In this document: positions 33,957 to 41,559 of the stretch, piece after piece
Numbering within the stretch: the stretch's first letter is position 1
Layout of the letters: the number at the start of each line of letters is the position of its first letter
Source: Endozoicomonas sp965196975
Lineage (GTDB): Bacteria > Pseudomonadota > Gammaproteobacteria > Pseudomonadales > Endozoicomonadaceae
Assembly (NCBI RefSeq): GCF_965196975.1
Contig: NZ_OZ239981.1
Span: 992,001 to 1,056,000, forward strand
Reading direction: 5' to 3'
DNA length: 64,000 nucleotides
Program-made: the position numbers and the translations under genes
Notes under the pieces: model-generated
Told to the model about the DNA's origin: nothing
Databases searched by the model: none
The model's input: the letters and a program-made list of their open reading frames with translations, nothing else

Positions 33957-34920
33957 TCTGTTCCGGTGTTTTGAAGAGAGTACTGAAGAGTGGATTACCC
34001 AGGCTGGCCAGCAGGTACAGGGAGTTTTATCGTTGACCCTTGCCGATTCGCTGAAGCCACTGCTCCATCAATCCGGCTGGTTTTGCCGGTTGGGAGAAAC
34101 CACATCCCTTTCTGTTCCTTGTGGGGATGATTTCACGGAAGAAGATCTGGATTACGATCCGGTCAAGCAGCGGTATTTTTATACCTGTCCGGAAACGTTA
34201 TTGAAAATTGCCGTTGATGTCAGTGATGTTTCCATCTGGTCTCCCGACTGCCAACGGTTGCTTGCCAACCTGGCAGACCTTCTGGATGTGCCGGATCGCG
34301 AGCGGGTTGGGCTCAGTGCACCGCTGGCGGGTGGGCATCTCTGGCGGATTGGAAATGTCCGTCTGGCCGACGGCTTTTACTATCCGGTCTGGTTTTGTCG
34401 TGGAGCTCAAAGCCAACTGACCACATTGGATGGCACGCTGAGACAACTGTCGAACCGGGATCGTGGCCTGATTCTTACGGCACATCAGATGTTTCCCAGC
34501 CACTATCGCCTGCCCCCGGGGTTCTACAGTTTGCCGATTGCCAGGGCATTGTTTACCCATGGCTCCAAAACGGTCATTAATCGTGACCGATTGTATCAGG
34601 CGATTGTGCAACCGGGACATCATCAGGCTGACAGTCCGGTGCACTATGACCGACAACGTCAGACACTGATCATTGCAGGCAAAGAACCCTGGTGTATTCA
34701 GGGTGACAACCAGGCGGCCGCAATTGATTATGTGTATCAGCGCTCACAGGCCGGAGTCTGGGAGGTCAAGGTCAGTGATATTTTGCTGGCGGTCAAAATC
34801 AATACACATAAGCCGGATACCTGGTCGGTTAAACGACTGCCGGAGTTGTTTAAAGGCAATGAGTGGACGGACTATCTGACCAGTATCCGGCGTGGGTATT
34901 ACGGGTTTAACCTGACCTGA
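33925..34920 (+). CDS. Hypothetical early phage protein
   Basis: A 331-residue protein not recognised. ATG 33925 is chosen since AAGGA (33914-33918) lies 6 bp upstream; the longer open frame overlaps the previous gene heavily. Features seen are IDLFRCFEESTEEWITQAGQ at the start, GLILTAHQMFPSHYRLPPGF in the middle, and the C-terminal WEVKVSDILLAVKINTHKPDTW. Forms a two-gene unit with the preceding gene and is closed by a strong intrinsic terminator at 34943. No homology-based function can be given. Confidence 0.6.
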   Translation: MNYLLPQTTIDLFRCFEESTEEWITQAGQQVQGVLSLTLADSLKPLLHQSGWFCRLGETTSLSVPCGDDFTEEDLDYDPVKQRYFYTCPETLLKIAVDVSDVSIWSPDCQRLLANLADLLDVPDRERVGLSAPLAGGHLWRIGNVRLADGFYYPVWFCRGAQSQLTTLDGTLRQLSNRDRGLILTAHQMFPSHYRLPPGFYSLPIARALFTHGSKTVINRDRLYQAIVQPGHHQADSPVHYDRQRQTLIIAGKEPWCIQGDNQAAAIDYVYQRSQAGVWEVKVSDILLAVKINTHKPDTWSVKRLPELFKGNEWTDYLTSIRRGYYGFNLT

Positions 34921-34942
34921 AATTCGTTACTTCCGGATGATC

Positions 34943-34964
34943 GCCACCTCAGGGTGGCTTTTTT
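34943..34964 (+). terminator. Rho-independent terminator
   Basis: GCCACC-TCAG-GGTGGC (34943-34958) followed by six T. It ends the two-gene early operon. Confidence 0.9.
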
Positions 34965-34993
34965 CTGCCTCAACTTTCTGCCAACACCGCAGG

Positions 34994-35062
34994 TCTCACA
35001 TTATTTCTCACATTTCGGGGGCTGACGGTCTCACATTTTGCTTTCGACAATTTACTCACGTT
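34994..35062 (+). repeat. Direct repeats TCTCACATT upstream of the replication operon
   Basis: Three exact copies at 34994-35002, 35006-35014 and 35029-35037, and a weaker copy (ACTCACGTT) at 35054-35062. They lie in the 120-bp gap between the terminator and the first replication gene. Their position suits a repressor or activator operator array. Confidence 0.6.
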
Positions 35063-35085
35063 CTGACAATAAACGCGAGGAGGCG

Positions 35086-35313
35086 ATGAACGTGAGAAAG
35101 AACAGTCTCAGCCAGATTGAACTGGCACAACGCTGGAGTGTTTCGCAGCGTACTCTTGAACGCTGGCGCTCGGTGGGGTGGGGACCCACCTTTCACAAAA
35201 TGGGTGGGCGAGTGATCTACATGATCAAGGATGTTGAAGCTTACGAGGCGCAGACCGCCATGCGCTCCACTTCTGAGCCCTGCCAGTCCATGGTAGCAGG
35301 AGGTCAGTCATGA
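35086..35313 (+). CDS. MerR/excisionase-like HTH protein
   Basis: A 75-residue DNA-binding protein: SQIELAQRWSVSQRTLERWRSVGWGPTFHKMGGRVIYMIKDVEAYE. This is the winged-helix pattern of excisionase/AlpA-type HTH_17 proteins. AGGAGG lies close to ATG 35086; GTG 35092 is a possible alternative. First gene of the replication operon, so probably its regulator; the operator repeats just upstream are a plausible target. Ends in a 4-bp overlap with the next gene. Confidence 0.75.
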   Translation: MNVRKNSLSQIELAQRWSVSQRTLERWRSVGWGPTFHKMGGRVIYMIKDVEAYEAQTAMRSTSEPCQSMVAGGQS

Positions 35314-35783
35314 ATCTGAAAGACTTACTCAAGTTACCGGTCAGTGATCTGTCGGCCAGGTCTGGTGAAGAGTTGCTAGTGCTGGTGGACAACATTGAAG
35401 CTCAGTTAGAGGAAGCTCAGAGAGTAAGAGGTTGGCTGGAGTCTGCCATCGCTTACAAATATGTCTACAAAGCCACCAGCATTCGTTCGGAGTTACAGCA
35501 GGAGTTCGGTTTCATTCACTTTGAAGACGGTGTCGTGAAAGTGACATCTGAAATTCCCAAAGCCATCACCTGGGACCAGAAAAAGCTGGCAGCCATAGCG
35601 GAAACCCTCCGTAACCAGGGAGAACATCCTGAAGCGTTTATGGAGGTGCAGTACACCGTTCTGGATGCACGTTTTGATGAATGGCCTGAGGTCATGCAGA
35701 ACGCGTTTCGACCTGCACTGACGATTGAACAGGGAACGCCTAAGTATCGTCTGTCTCCCAACTATCGGGGGATAAAGTCATGA
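35310..35783 (+). CDS. Hypothetical protein of the replication cluster
   Basis: A 157-residue acidic protein with an N-terminal coiled coil (LVDNIEAQLEEAQRVRGWLESAIAYKY, about 26-52). No family is recognised with certainty. It is embedded between the HTH gene and the AAA_24 ATPase with 4-bp overlaps on both sides, so it is co-translated with the recombination/replication genes. Confidence 0.65.
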   Translation: MNLKDLLKLPVSDLSARSGEELLVLVDNIEAQLEEAQRVRGWLESAIAYKYVYKATSIRSELQQEFGFIHFEDGVVKVTSEIPKAITWDQKKLAAIAETLRNQGEHPEAFMEVQYTVLDARFDEWPEVMQNAFRPALTIEQGTPKYRLSPNYRGIKS

Positions 35784-36622
35784 GCTTGCCAATATTAACA
35801 GCTGAACAGCGAAGCCGGGAACGTAAGGGTATCAAGTGTGTTCTGTTAGGGCGAAGTGGGGAAGGTAAGACCACGCTGCTGAAAACCCTCGATACGCATA
35901 GCACGATGTTCATGGATCTCGAAGCAGGTGACTTGGCGGTTCAGGATTGGGAGGGGGACACTATTCGACCCTCTACCTGGACGGAGTTCCGAAACTTTGC
36001 CGTTTATCTTGGAGGTCCTAATCCCGCACTCAGGGATGATCAGGTTTACTCGAAAGGGCACTACCAGGCGGTGTGCGAGAAGTACGGTGATCCCTCGGCG
36101 TTGGATAAATACGACACCTACTTTATCGACTCCATCACGGTGCTGGGGCGGCTCTGCTTTCAGTGGTGCAAAAGCCAGCCTCAGGCTTTCTCCGAGAAAA
36201 CCGGCAAGCCGGATACCCGGGGAGCCTATGGTTTGCATGGCCAGGAGATGATTGCCGCACTGACTCATCTCCAGCATGCTCGGGGCAAAAATGTAGTGTT
36301 CGTGGCCATCCTGGAGGAGCGGGTAGACGACTTTAACCGGAAAATTTATCAGCCTCAGATTGATGGCTCTAAAACTGGTCTGGAGATGCCTGGGATCGTT
36401 GATGAGGTCATTACCCTCGCGAGTCTGCCGGATGAAGAAGGTAACCTTCGACGAACCTTTGTCTGCCAGACACTGAATCCTTATGGCTACCCAGCCAAGG
36501 ACCGCAGTGGTCGTCTCGACCTGTTTGAACCGCCCCACCTGGGCAGGCTGTTTCACAAAATCCGTACCGCTGAGCGTCAGCCGGTCACTTTTGATAATCC
36601 AACCACCCAAAAGGACGCATAA
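35780..36622 (+). CDS. RecA-like AAA_24 ATPase (Sak4-type annealing protein candidate)
   Basis: A 280-residue ATPase. Walker A GRSGEGKTTLL at about 18-28, followed by MFMDLEAGDLAVQDW. Walker B-like YFIDSITVLGRL is at about 114. This matches the phage nucleotide-binding family PF13479 (AAA_24), which includes the Sak4 single-strand-annealing proteins used in phage recombination and replication. The next gene, an OB-like protein candidate, is a usual partner. Confidence 0.8.
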   Translation: MSLPILTAEQRSRERKGIKCVLLGRSGEGKTTLLKTLDTHSTMFMDLEAGDLAVQDWEGDTIRPSTWTEFRNFAVYLGGPNPALRDDQVYSKGHYQAVCEKYGDPSALDKYDTYFIDSITVLGRLCFQWCKSQPQAFSEKTGKPDTRGAYGLHGQEMIAALTHLQHARGKNVVFVAILEERVDDFNRKIYQPQIDGSKTGLEMPGIVDEVITLASLPDEEGNLRRTFVCQTLNPYGYPAKDRSGRLDLFEPPHLGRLFHKIRTAERQPVTFDNPTTQKDA

Positions 36623-36624
36623 CC

Positions 36625-37254
36625 ATGTCACAGAAAAAATCATGGAACGATTTCAATGATGCCGCTGAACAGAACCAGCATGACATTATCCCTTCAGGCA
36701 CCCTGGTTAAGGTTCGTATGACCATCAAGCCGGGTGGGTTTGATAACCCGGATATGGGTTGGACGGGAGGTTATGCCACCCGTGGTGATACCGGGGCCAT
36801 CTACCTCAACGCTGAGTTCACTGTGCTGGCAGGCGAGTATGCCAAACGCAAGGTCTGGTCATTGATCGGAATGTACAGCCCGAAAGGACCGGAGTGGGAA
36901 AACATGGGCCGCTCGTTTGTTCGCAGTATTTTGCAGTCAGCCCGTAATATCAAACCGGATGATAACAGCCCACCGGCGTACAAGGCCCGTCAGTTGATGT
37001 CCCTGTCGGAGCTCGATGGCATTGAGTTTGTGGCCAAGGTGAGTCTTGAAAAAGATCAGTATGACGAGCCGAAGAATGTCATCAAGCAGGCCATTACCCC
37101 GGAACATAAACAGTATGCCCAGTTGATGCACGGTATGGCACCTGTAACACAATCCGGACAGAGACCGTCTCATCATGAATTGCAGTCCGAGTTGTATCGG
37201 GGGCCGGATCAAGCGCCTCATCCGGCTGAAGGTTATGGCAGCCAGTGGGACTGA
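36625..37254 (+). CDS. Phage protein following the AAA_24 ATPase, possible ssDNA-binding partner
   Basis: A 209-residue protein starting 2 bp after the ATPase stop. It has a beta-rich core (GTLVKVRMTIKPGGFDN, IYLNAEFTVLAGEYAKRKVWSLIGMY) and a disordered Pro/Gln-rich end finishing in GSQWD, an acidic tip with an aromatic residue. That layout recalls single-strand-binding proteins, and such genes often follow AAA_24 genes, but the assignment is by context only. Confidence 0.6.
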   Translation: MSQKKSWNDFNDAAEQNQHDIIPSGTLVKVRMTIKPGGFDNPDMGWTGGYATRGDTGAIYLNAEFTVLAGEYAKRKVWSLIGMYSPKGPEWENMGRSFVRSILQSARNIKPDDNSPPAYKARQLMSLSELDGIEFVAKVSLEKDQYDEPKNVIKQAITPEHKQYAQLMHGMAPVTQSGQRPSHHELQSELYRGPDQAPHPAEGYGSQWD

Positions 37255-37275
37255 TTTCTAACTGAAAGGAGTATC

Positions 37276-37301
37276 GCCCACCCGCTGGTGGGCTTCTTTT
37301 T
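37276..37301 (+). terminator. Rho-independent terminator or attenuator
   Basis: GCCCACC-CGCT-GGTGGGC followed by TTCTTTTT. It stands 16 bp upstream of the primase/helicase start and so may adjust expression of that gene relative to the recombination genes. Confidence 0.85.
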
Positions 37302-37317
37302 ACAGGGACGCTGAGCA

Positions 37318-39435
37318 ATGAAGAACGGATGGCTCAATTTTAATACGGCTGCAGAGCAACAAGCCCCGGAGCTTTTACCGGCTGAGGATATTAAGCGACG
37401 TATTCAGGACCGGCTGGTGGATTACCTGACGGCGATGTTTCCTAACGGTAAGCGACGGGGGAACAAATATGTGATGGGCAATGTTAAGGGTGATAAGGGT
37501 AAAAGCCTGGAAGTCTCGTTGGACGGCAGTGAACCCGGGCTATGGCATGATTTTGAAAATGGTGAGGGCGGTGACATTGTCAGTCTGACTGCGGCCGTTC
37601 AGGGGCTTGATCCTAAAAATGACTTTCCTGAGGTTATACGCGCAATGGCTGATTGGTTAGGGCTACCATCAACCAGCCCACCAGCATTAGCCAGTTACCA
37701 GGACGACTACGAAGATCTTGGTGCACACACTGGCAAGTGGGACTACTACGATGCTGAAGGCAGTTTGATCGCCTGTGTCTATCGTTACGATACTCCGGAC
37801 GGTAAAGAGTTCAGACCGTGGGATGTTAAAGCGCGCAAGACCAAGGCTCCCAATCCAAGGCCGTTGTATAACCAGCCGGGGATCAAACAGTCTACGGACG
37901 TCTGGTTGGTGGAAGGAGAAAAAGCAGCGCAGGCACTGATTGATAACGGCTATTGTGCCACCACGGCCATGAATGGAGCGAAAGCACCGGTTGAGAAGAC
38001 TGATTGGTCGCCACTCAAAGATAAACGGGTGATGATCTGGCCGGATCATGATGAAGCCGGTTTTGCTTATGCTCACAGTGCAGCCAGGGCCATTGTTGAT
38101 ATTGGCGCAGTCAGTGTTGTGATTCTCAAACCACCTGAAAGCAGTCCTGAGAAATGGGATGCTGCTGATGCCATTGCTGAAGGGTTTGATATCCAACAGT
38201 GGTTGGTAACTACACCTCGCAAAACCATTAAAGAGTCGGTGCCATTTTATAGACTGGGTGAACTATTGGACGATGACTCACCCATGCCTGAAGACTTGCT
38301 CAGTCCAAGAGTGCTGACACCCGGCGGTATGCTGGTGGTTGGTGGTGCTCCCAAGGTCGGTAAAAGTGATTTCCTTTTGAACCTTCTGGCTCATATGTCA
38401 GCAGGATTAACATTTTTGGATATGCGTCCAAGCCGACCGCTGAAGATTTTTTATCTGCAAGCTGAGGTGCAATATCACTACCTGCGGGAACGGGTGAAGA
38501 GGCTCCCGCTTGAACAGTATCAGATGACTCGTGTCCGCGAAAATCTGGTGGTGACAGCAAGGCTGAACCTGATTCTGAATGAGAAAGGCATGCCCTTAAT
38601 CCTGAGGGCAATTCGGGATGCCTTCCCTGAAGGGCCGGATGTGATCGTGATCGACCCGATTCGTAATGTCTTTGACCCGGGACCGGATGGCAGCAGTGAA
38701 AATGACAACAATGCGATGCTGTTTTTCCTGAAAGAACGAGTAGAGCAATTACGGGATATTGTGAACCCGGATGCAGGGCTGATATTAGTCCATCACACCC
38801 GGAAGATGAGTAAGCGACAGTTGGAAGAAGACCCGTTTCAGGCATTGTCAGGCGCGGGGAGCTTGAGGGGGTATTACACCTCGGGAATGCTGTTGTTCAG
38901 GCCAGAGGAACTTGAGCCTGAAAGGATGCTGTATTACGAACTCAGGAATGGCCCATCACCGAAAGCAAAGCGAGTGATCAAAGAGAAGGAACAGTGGTGT
39001 GAAGCCCCTCCAAACGGTGTACGAATTGCCGGGGAAGAGATGGGGCGCAAGCATGATGCTGAACGGATCCGAAAGCGTGAGGTCATCGTTAACCTGATCT
39101 ACCAGGAGGCGATGCAGGGCAGGGTGTATACCTCTAATCAGTTTGCCCAGGCGTTTGAAAATCAGGCAGGGCTCGGTGCCAGCTCAACCATACGGGATCG
39201 AATCAATGTGCTCAGCACCAAGGGCTATATTAAGTTTTTTAATGATCACGAAGAGTACAACCTGCCGCCACCATTGCGAAGCACCCAGGGGTATCTCTGT
39301 GTGGAAAATATGGAATTAGGCAACGATGGTCATCCACTCTGCAGAGTGCCGCCAACCCATTATAAGTGTGCTCAAACGTCGGCAAGCTTACCGGTGGAAG
39401 ACCCGGATCAGTGGATCTATTACGACCAACATTAG
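37318..39435 (+). CDS. Toprim primase/RepA-like helicase
   Basis: A 705-residue replication protein. Residues about 25-120 look like a primase N-terminal domain without obvious zinc ligands (GLWHDFENGEGGDIVSL). A Toprim domain follows (LVEGEKAAQAL at 197-207, PDHDEAG at 242-248). The RecA-fold helicase has Walker A GGAPKVGKSD at 342-351 and VIVIDPIRN around 441. It would prime and unwind at the phage origin. The repeat field immediately downstream (39444-39643) is a natural candidate for that origin. Confidence 0.85.
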   Translation: MKNGWLNFNTAAEQQAPELLPAEDIKRRIQDRLVDYLTAMFPNGKRRGNKYVMGNVKGDKGKSLEVSLDGSEPGLWHDFENGEGGDIVSLTAAVQGLDPKNDFPEVIRAMADWLGLPSTSPPALASYQDDYEDLGAHTGKWDYYDAEGSLIACVYRYDTPDGKEFRPWDVKARKTKAPNPRPLYNQPGIKQSTDVWLVEGEKAAQALIDNGYCATTAMNGAKAPVEKTDWSPLKDKRVMIWPDHDEAGFAYAHSAARAIVDIGAVSVVILKPPESSPEKWDAADAIAEGFDIQQWLVTTPRKTIKESVPFYRLGELLDDDSPMPEDLLSPRVLTPGGMLVVGGAPKVGKSDFLLNLLAHMSAGLTFLDMRPSRPLKIFYLQAEVQYHYLRERVKRLPLEQYQMTRVRENLVVTARLNLILNEKGMPLILRAIRDAFPEGPDVIVIDPIRNVFDPGPDGSSENDNNAMLFFLKERVEQLRDIVNPDAGLILVHHTRKMSKRQLEEDPFQALSGAGSLRGYYTSGMLLFRPEELEPERMLYYELRNGPSPKAKRVIKEKEQWCEAPPNGVRIAGEEMGRKHDAERIRKREVIVNLIYQEAMQGRVYTSNQFAQAFENQAGLGASSTIRDRINVLSTKGYIKFFNDHEEYNLPPPLRSTQGYLCVENMELGNDGHPLCRVPPTHYKCAQTSASLPVEDPDQWIYYDQH

Positions 39436-39443
39436 ACCGTTTT

Positions 39444-39643
39444 GAGTTGCTGAGGAGTTGCCAGCGAGTTGCTGAAAATGGGGAGTTGCTGAGTTGCTAG
39501 ATTTTTCCAGCAACTCAAAAAATAGAAATAAATCATGTGGTTAAGTGAATCACGAGTTGCTGGATTTAGAAAAGTTAGCAACTCAGTCCAGCAACTCATA
39601 AGTGTTTGAAATTCTTAATGTTTGGTGAGTTGCTGAGTTGCTG
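39444..39643. repeat. Iteron-like field of GAGTTGCTG, candidate replication origin
   Basis: Exact GAGTTGCTG on the plus strand starts at 39444, 39466, 39483, 39554, 39627 and 39635. The inverse CAGCAACTC starts at 39508 and 39589. One-base variants start at 39455, 39491 and 39576. The 200-bp field contains AT-rich stretches and directly follows the primase/helicase gene. No gene is present. This is how phage and plasmid origins bound by initiator proteins look. Confidence 0.7.
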
Positions 39644-39694
39644 GATTCTTTTATATACGCGATGTGCGACTTTGTCTGAAACTATCTCAAATTA

Positions 39695-39864
39695 CTAGCC
39701 CGGATATTTCATAAACTGCCCCGAATCTCGGGCAGGACTTTGTCGCCCTAAGGGATTTTGTGAGGGAGTGCCGTACCGGGGAGTACGGTCGACCGAGCAA
39801 AACTCCCTTAGGGCGGCAAAGGACAAGCGAGAACGGGAGCACGTTTATGAAATATCCGGGCTAG
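39695..39864. mobile_element. 170-bp palindromic MITE
   Basis: The outer 22 bp at each end (39695-39716 and 39843-39864) are perfect inverted repeats beginning CTAGCCCGGATATTTC. The inner arms remain largely complementary (CGCCCTAAGGGA against TCCCTTAGGGCG), and the centre is CCGTAC-CGGGGA-GTACGG, so nearly the whole sequence folds as one hairpin. CTAG at both edges fits insertion at TA within CTAG, as IS630/Tc1-type elements do. It has no coding capacity. Confidence 0.75.
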
Positions 39865-39922
39865 CATGATGGTAAGTCCAAGTTGTATCTTCAAAATCAC
39901 GCAATTATTTGCTTTCCGTTTT

Positions 39923-40813
39923 TTAATCTTCGGAAATAAGGTTCTCAAACTGTATTGCAGGACGACCAGCAATTATATTCAGATAAGAACCAATATTATG
40001 TGCCAGTAACTTCCGAGCGATACGTGATGTCATATGCCATCTATCTCGACAATGGCACTTTTCTATTTCAAAGCGCTCTGTCAATTGACCTATCACTGTT
40101 TCTATTCTCCGTCGTACCCGTAATACCAGCTTTACAAACGACTTCGGACGTTCATCTTGCATGTTTTTTCTCAGTGGCGTCTGAAGATCAATACCTAATT
40201 CCTGACAATCAGCTTTAAACTCAGGCCTTATATAGCCCTTATCGCCAAGCAAGAGGCCAGAAATGGTCTCGAGCATGTCATAGGCTGCATCACGCTCATC
40301 TACGTTCGCTGCGGTCAGAGTAAAACCCACAGGAATCCCTCGTGCTTCAACCAGCAAATGCCCCTGAAAGCCATAGAACTTCTTGTCCTTGGAAGCGCAG
40401 TAACCATAACCAGCCTCAGCTTTAAAGATACGGCTCTGTGGTGCACGGGTTCTGACGACAACATCAATCGGAAAACCATCGATTAAATGGATATCTGCAT
40501 TATCTGCATGCATCATCTGGACTATACGAATTTGCAGTCGTTGTTTCACATGCCATAAGTTGGCGGCCTGTTTGACAAATGCCGAGCGTGAAGGAATGTC
40601 AGGAAACAGGTGTCGCCAGTGTCGGGTAAAATACTTCCAAATCTCAGTGTCCTTATGATGCCCAAGCCATTCACCGACAACTTCCATGGTGATCGCTTCA
40701 CTATCAGTGAGCTTTGGTGGAAACCCTCGAAGTCGCAGTGGTACAGGAAAAAGCTCTTTTACCAAATCGTCGATCAAGCAGTAGACTGTAGTGATAAACT
40801 CTTCAACGGGCAT
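39923..40813 (-). CDS. IS982-family transposase
   Basis: A 296-residue DDE transposase. It has the IS982 pattern HLIDGFPIDV (first Asp), LLLGDKGYIRPEF (second Asp) and RVRRRIETVIGQLTERFEIEKCHCRDRWHMTSRIARKLLAHN with the catalytic Glu. Full length for the family and the frame is intact. The nested palindrome lies 3' of the gene and leaves it undamaged. Confidence 0.9.
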   Translation of the reverse strand: MPVEEFITTVYCLIDDLVKELFPVPLRLRGFPPKLTDSEAITMEVVGEWLGHHKDTEIWKYFTRHWRHLFPDIPSRSAFVKQAANLWHVKQRLQIRIVQMMHADNADIHLIDGFPIDVVVRTRAPQSRIFKAEAGYGYCASKDKKFYGFQGHLLVEARGIPVGFTLTAANVDERDAAYDMLETISGLLLGDKGYIRPEFKADCQELGIDLQTPLRKNMQDERPKSFVKLVLRVRRRIETVIGQLTERFEIEKCHCRDRWHMTSRIARKLLAHNIGSYLNIIAGRPAIQFENLISED

Positions 40814-40924
40814 GACTGAAACCTTCTTTGCTTTCTACTGCTTTTAATAGCAGAAAGCAGGATCAGTCATGTCTCCTTATGCAAACCTAAAAGTCGCACA
40901 TGGCGTTTTATATATAAATATATA

Positions 40925-40960
40925 TACGGACGAGCCTCCTTGAGGTCGGCCTCGTCCGTA
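40925..40960 (+). terminator. Strong hairpin before the DUF6362-like gene
   Basis: TACGGACGAG (40925-40934) pairs perfectly with CTCGTCCGTA (40951-40960), and the 16-nt loop contains its own CCTC/GAGG pairing. Only TTA follows, so it may be an attenuator or operator and not a terminator. It lies 12 bp upstream of the Shine-Dalgarno site of the next gene. Confidence 0.45.
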
Positions 40961-40984
40961 TTAGAAATCGCAGGAGGCGATGCC

Positions 40985-41368
40985 ATGTTGACCATTGACG
41001 AACTCAGGGATCGATATCGAGAGGCCTGGCTGGTGGCTCGTCGAGTACCCTCCGGAATTAACCTCGGACACGCGTCGTATTGGCCGGAGTTCAATCCCAA
41101 CCGCTGGGAGGTGTATCACTCGGAAGATGCGAGGATAAAACCAGCTCCGCCGTCAGCGGATGCCGTGGACCGGATGGTGGAGTGCATGCGCTGGCTGCGT
41201 TGGCTCAGCGAAGAAGAACGGGAGTTGCTTTGGTTGCGGGCGTCGGGCATGTCCTGGCGATCCATTGCGGAGGAAATGGGTCTGAATCGCAAGACGCCGT
41301 TTGCTCGTTGGTCCAGGGCTATGAGCAAAATCGGTATTCATCTGGCGAGAGGGCGTATACCGGAGTAA
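40985..41368 (+). CDS. DUF6362-like phage protein with sigma-4-like HTH
   Basis: A 127-residue protein. GGAGG at 40973-40977 selects ATG 40985; the nearer ATG at 40980 is followed by a stop. The N-terminal part is LTIDELRDRYREAWLVARRVP. The C-terminal helix-turn-helix is LLWLRASGMSWRSIAEEMGLNRKTPFARWSRAMSKIG, like sigma region 4. Such proteins (DUF6362, as I recall) sit upstream of phage methylases and lysis genes and may act as late regulators. Confidence 0.65.
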   Translation: MLTIDELRDRYREAWLVARRVPSGINLGHASYWPEFNPNRWEVYHSEDARIKPAPPSADAVDRMVECMRWLRWLSEEERELLWLRASGMSWRSIAEEMGLNRKTPFARWSRAMSKIGIHLARGRIPE

Positions 41369-41494
41369 CTGATAAAGGCTTAGCTTATCTGGCTCTTTCC
41401 AAAACGATCCAAAATACCGGTCGTTTCAGAGGTTGGACACTTTTCCAGGTTTTGACCAAAATAAACACTAAGCTCGAAGCAAAGTACATCCAAG

Positions 41495-41524
41495 CCCCGC
41501 ACCACTCCCGGTCCGGGGTTTTTT
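41495..41524 (+). terminator. Rho-independent terminator candidate
   Basis: CCCCG (41495-41499) and CGGGG (41514-41518) enclose a 14-nt loop and are followed by six T. It separates the DUF6362-like gene from the methylase gene. Confidence 0.6.
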
Positions 41525-41559
41525 GTTACCTGAAATTCACCCACGTTCACGGAAGAACC

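Larger units (their letters stand above)
39657..40906 (-). mobile_element. IS982-family insertion sequence with nested MITE
   Basis: A 1250-bp element. The ends share ACGC-N-ATGTGCGACTTT as an imperfect inverted repeat (from 39657 and from 40906). A 7-bp duplication TTTATAT flanks it (39650-39656 and 40907-40913). It is longer than most IS982 elements, and a 170-bp palindrome at 39695-39864 accounts for the excess. It landed at the edge of the GAGTTGCTG repeat field without cutting a gene. Confidence 0.8.

Noticed and set aside
41080..41559. N-terminal extension of the methylase frame
   Set aside because: It overlaps the DUF6362-like gene and a terminator, and the ParB domain begins right at ATG 41560.
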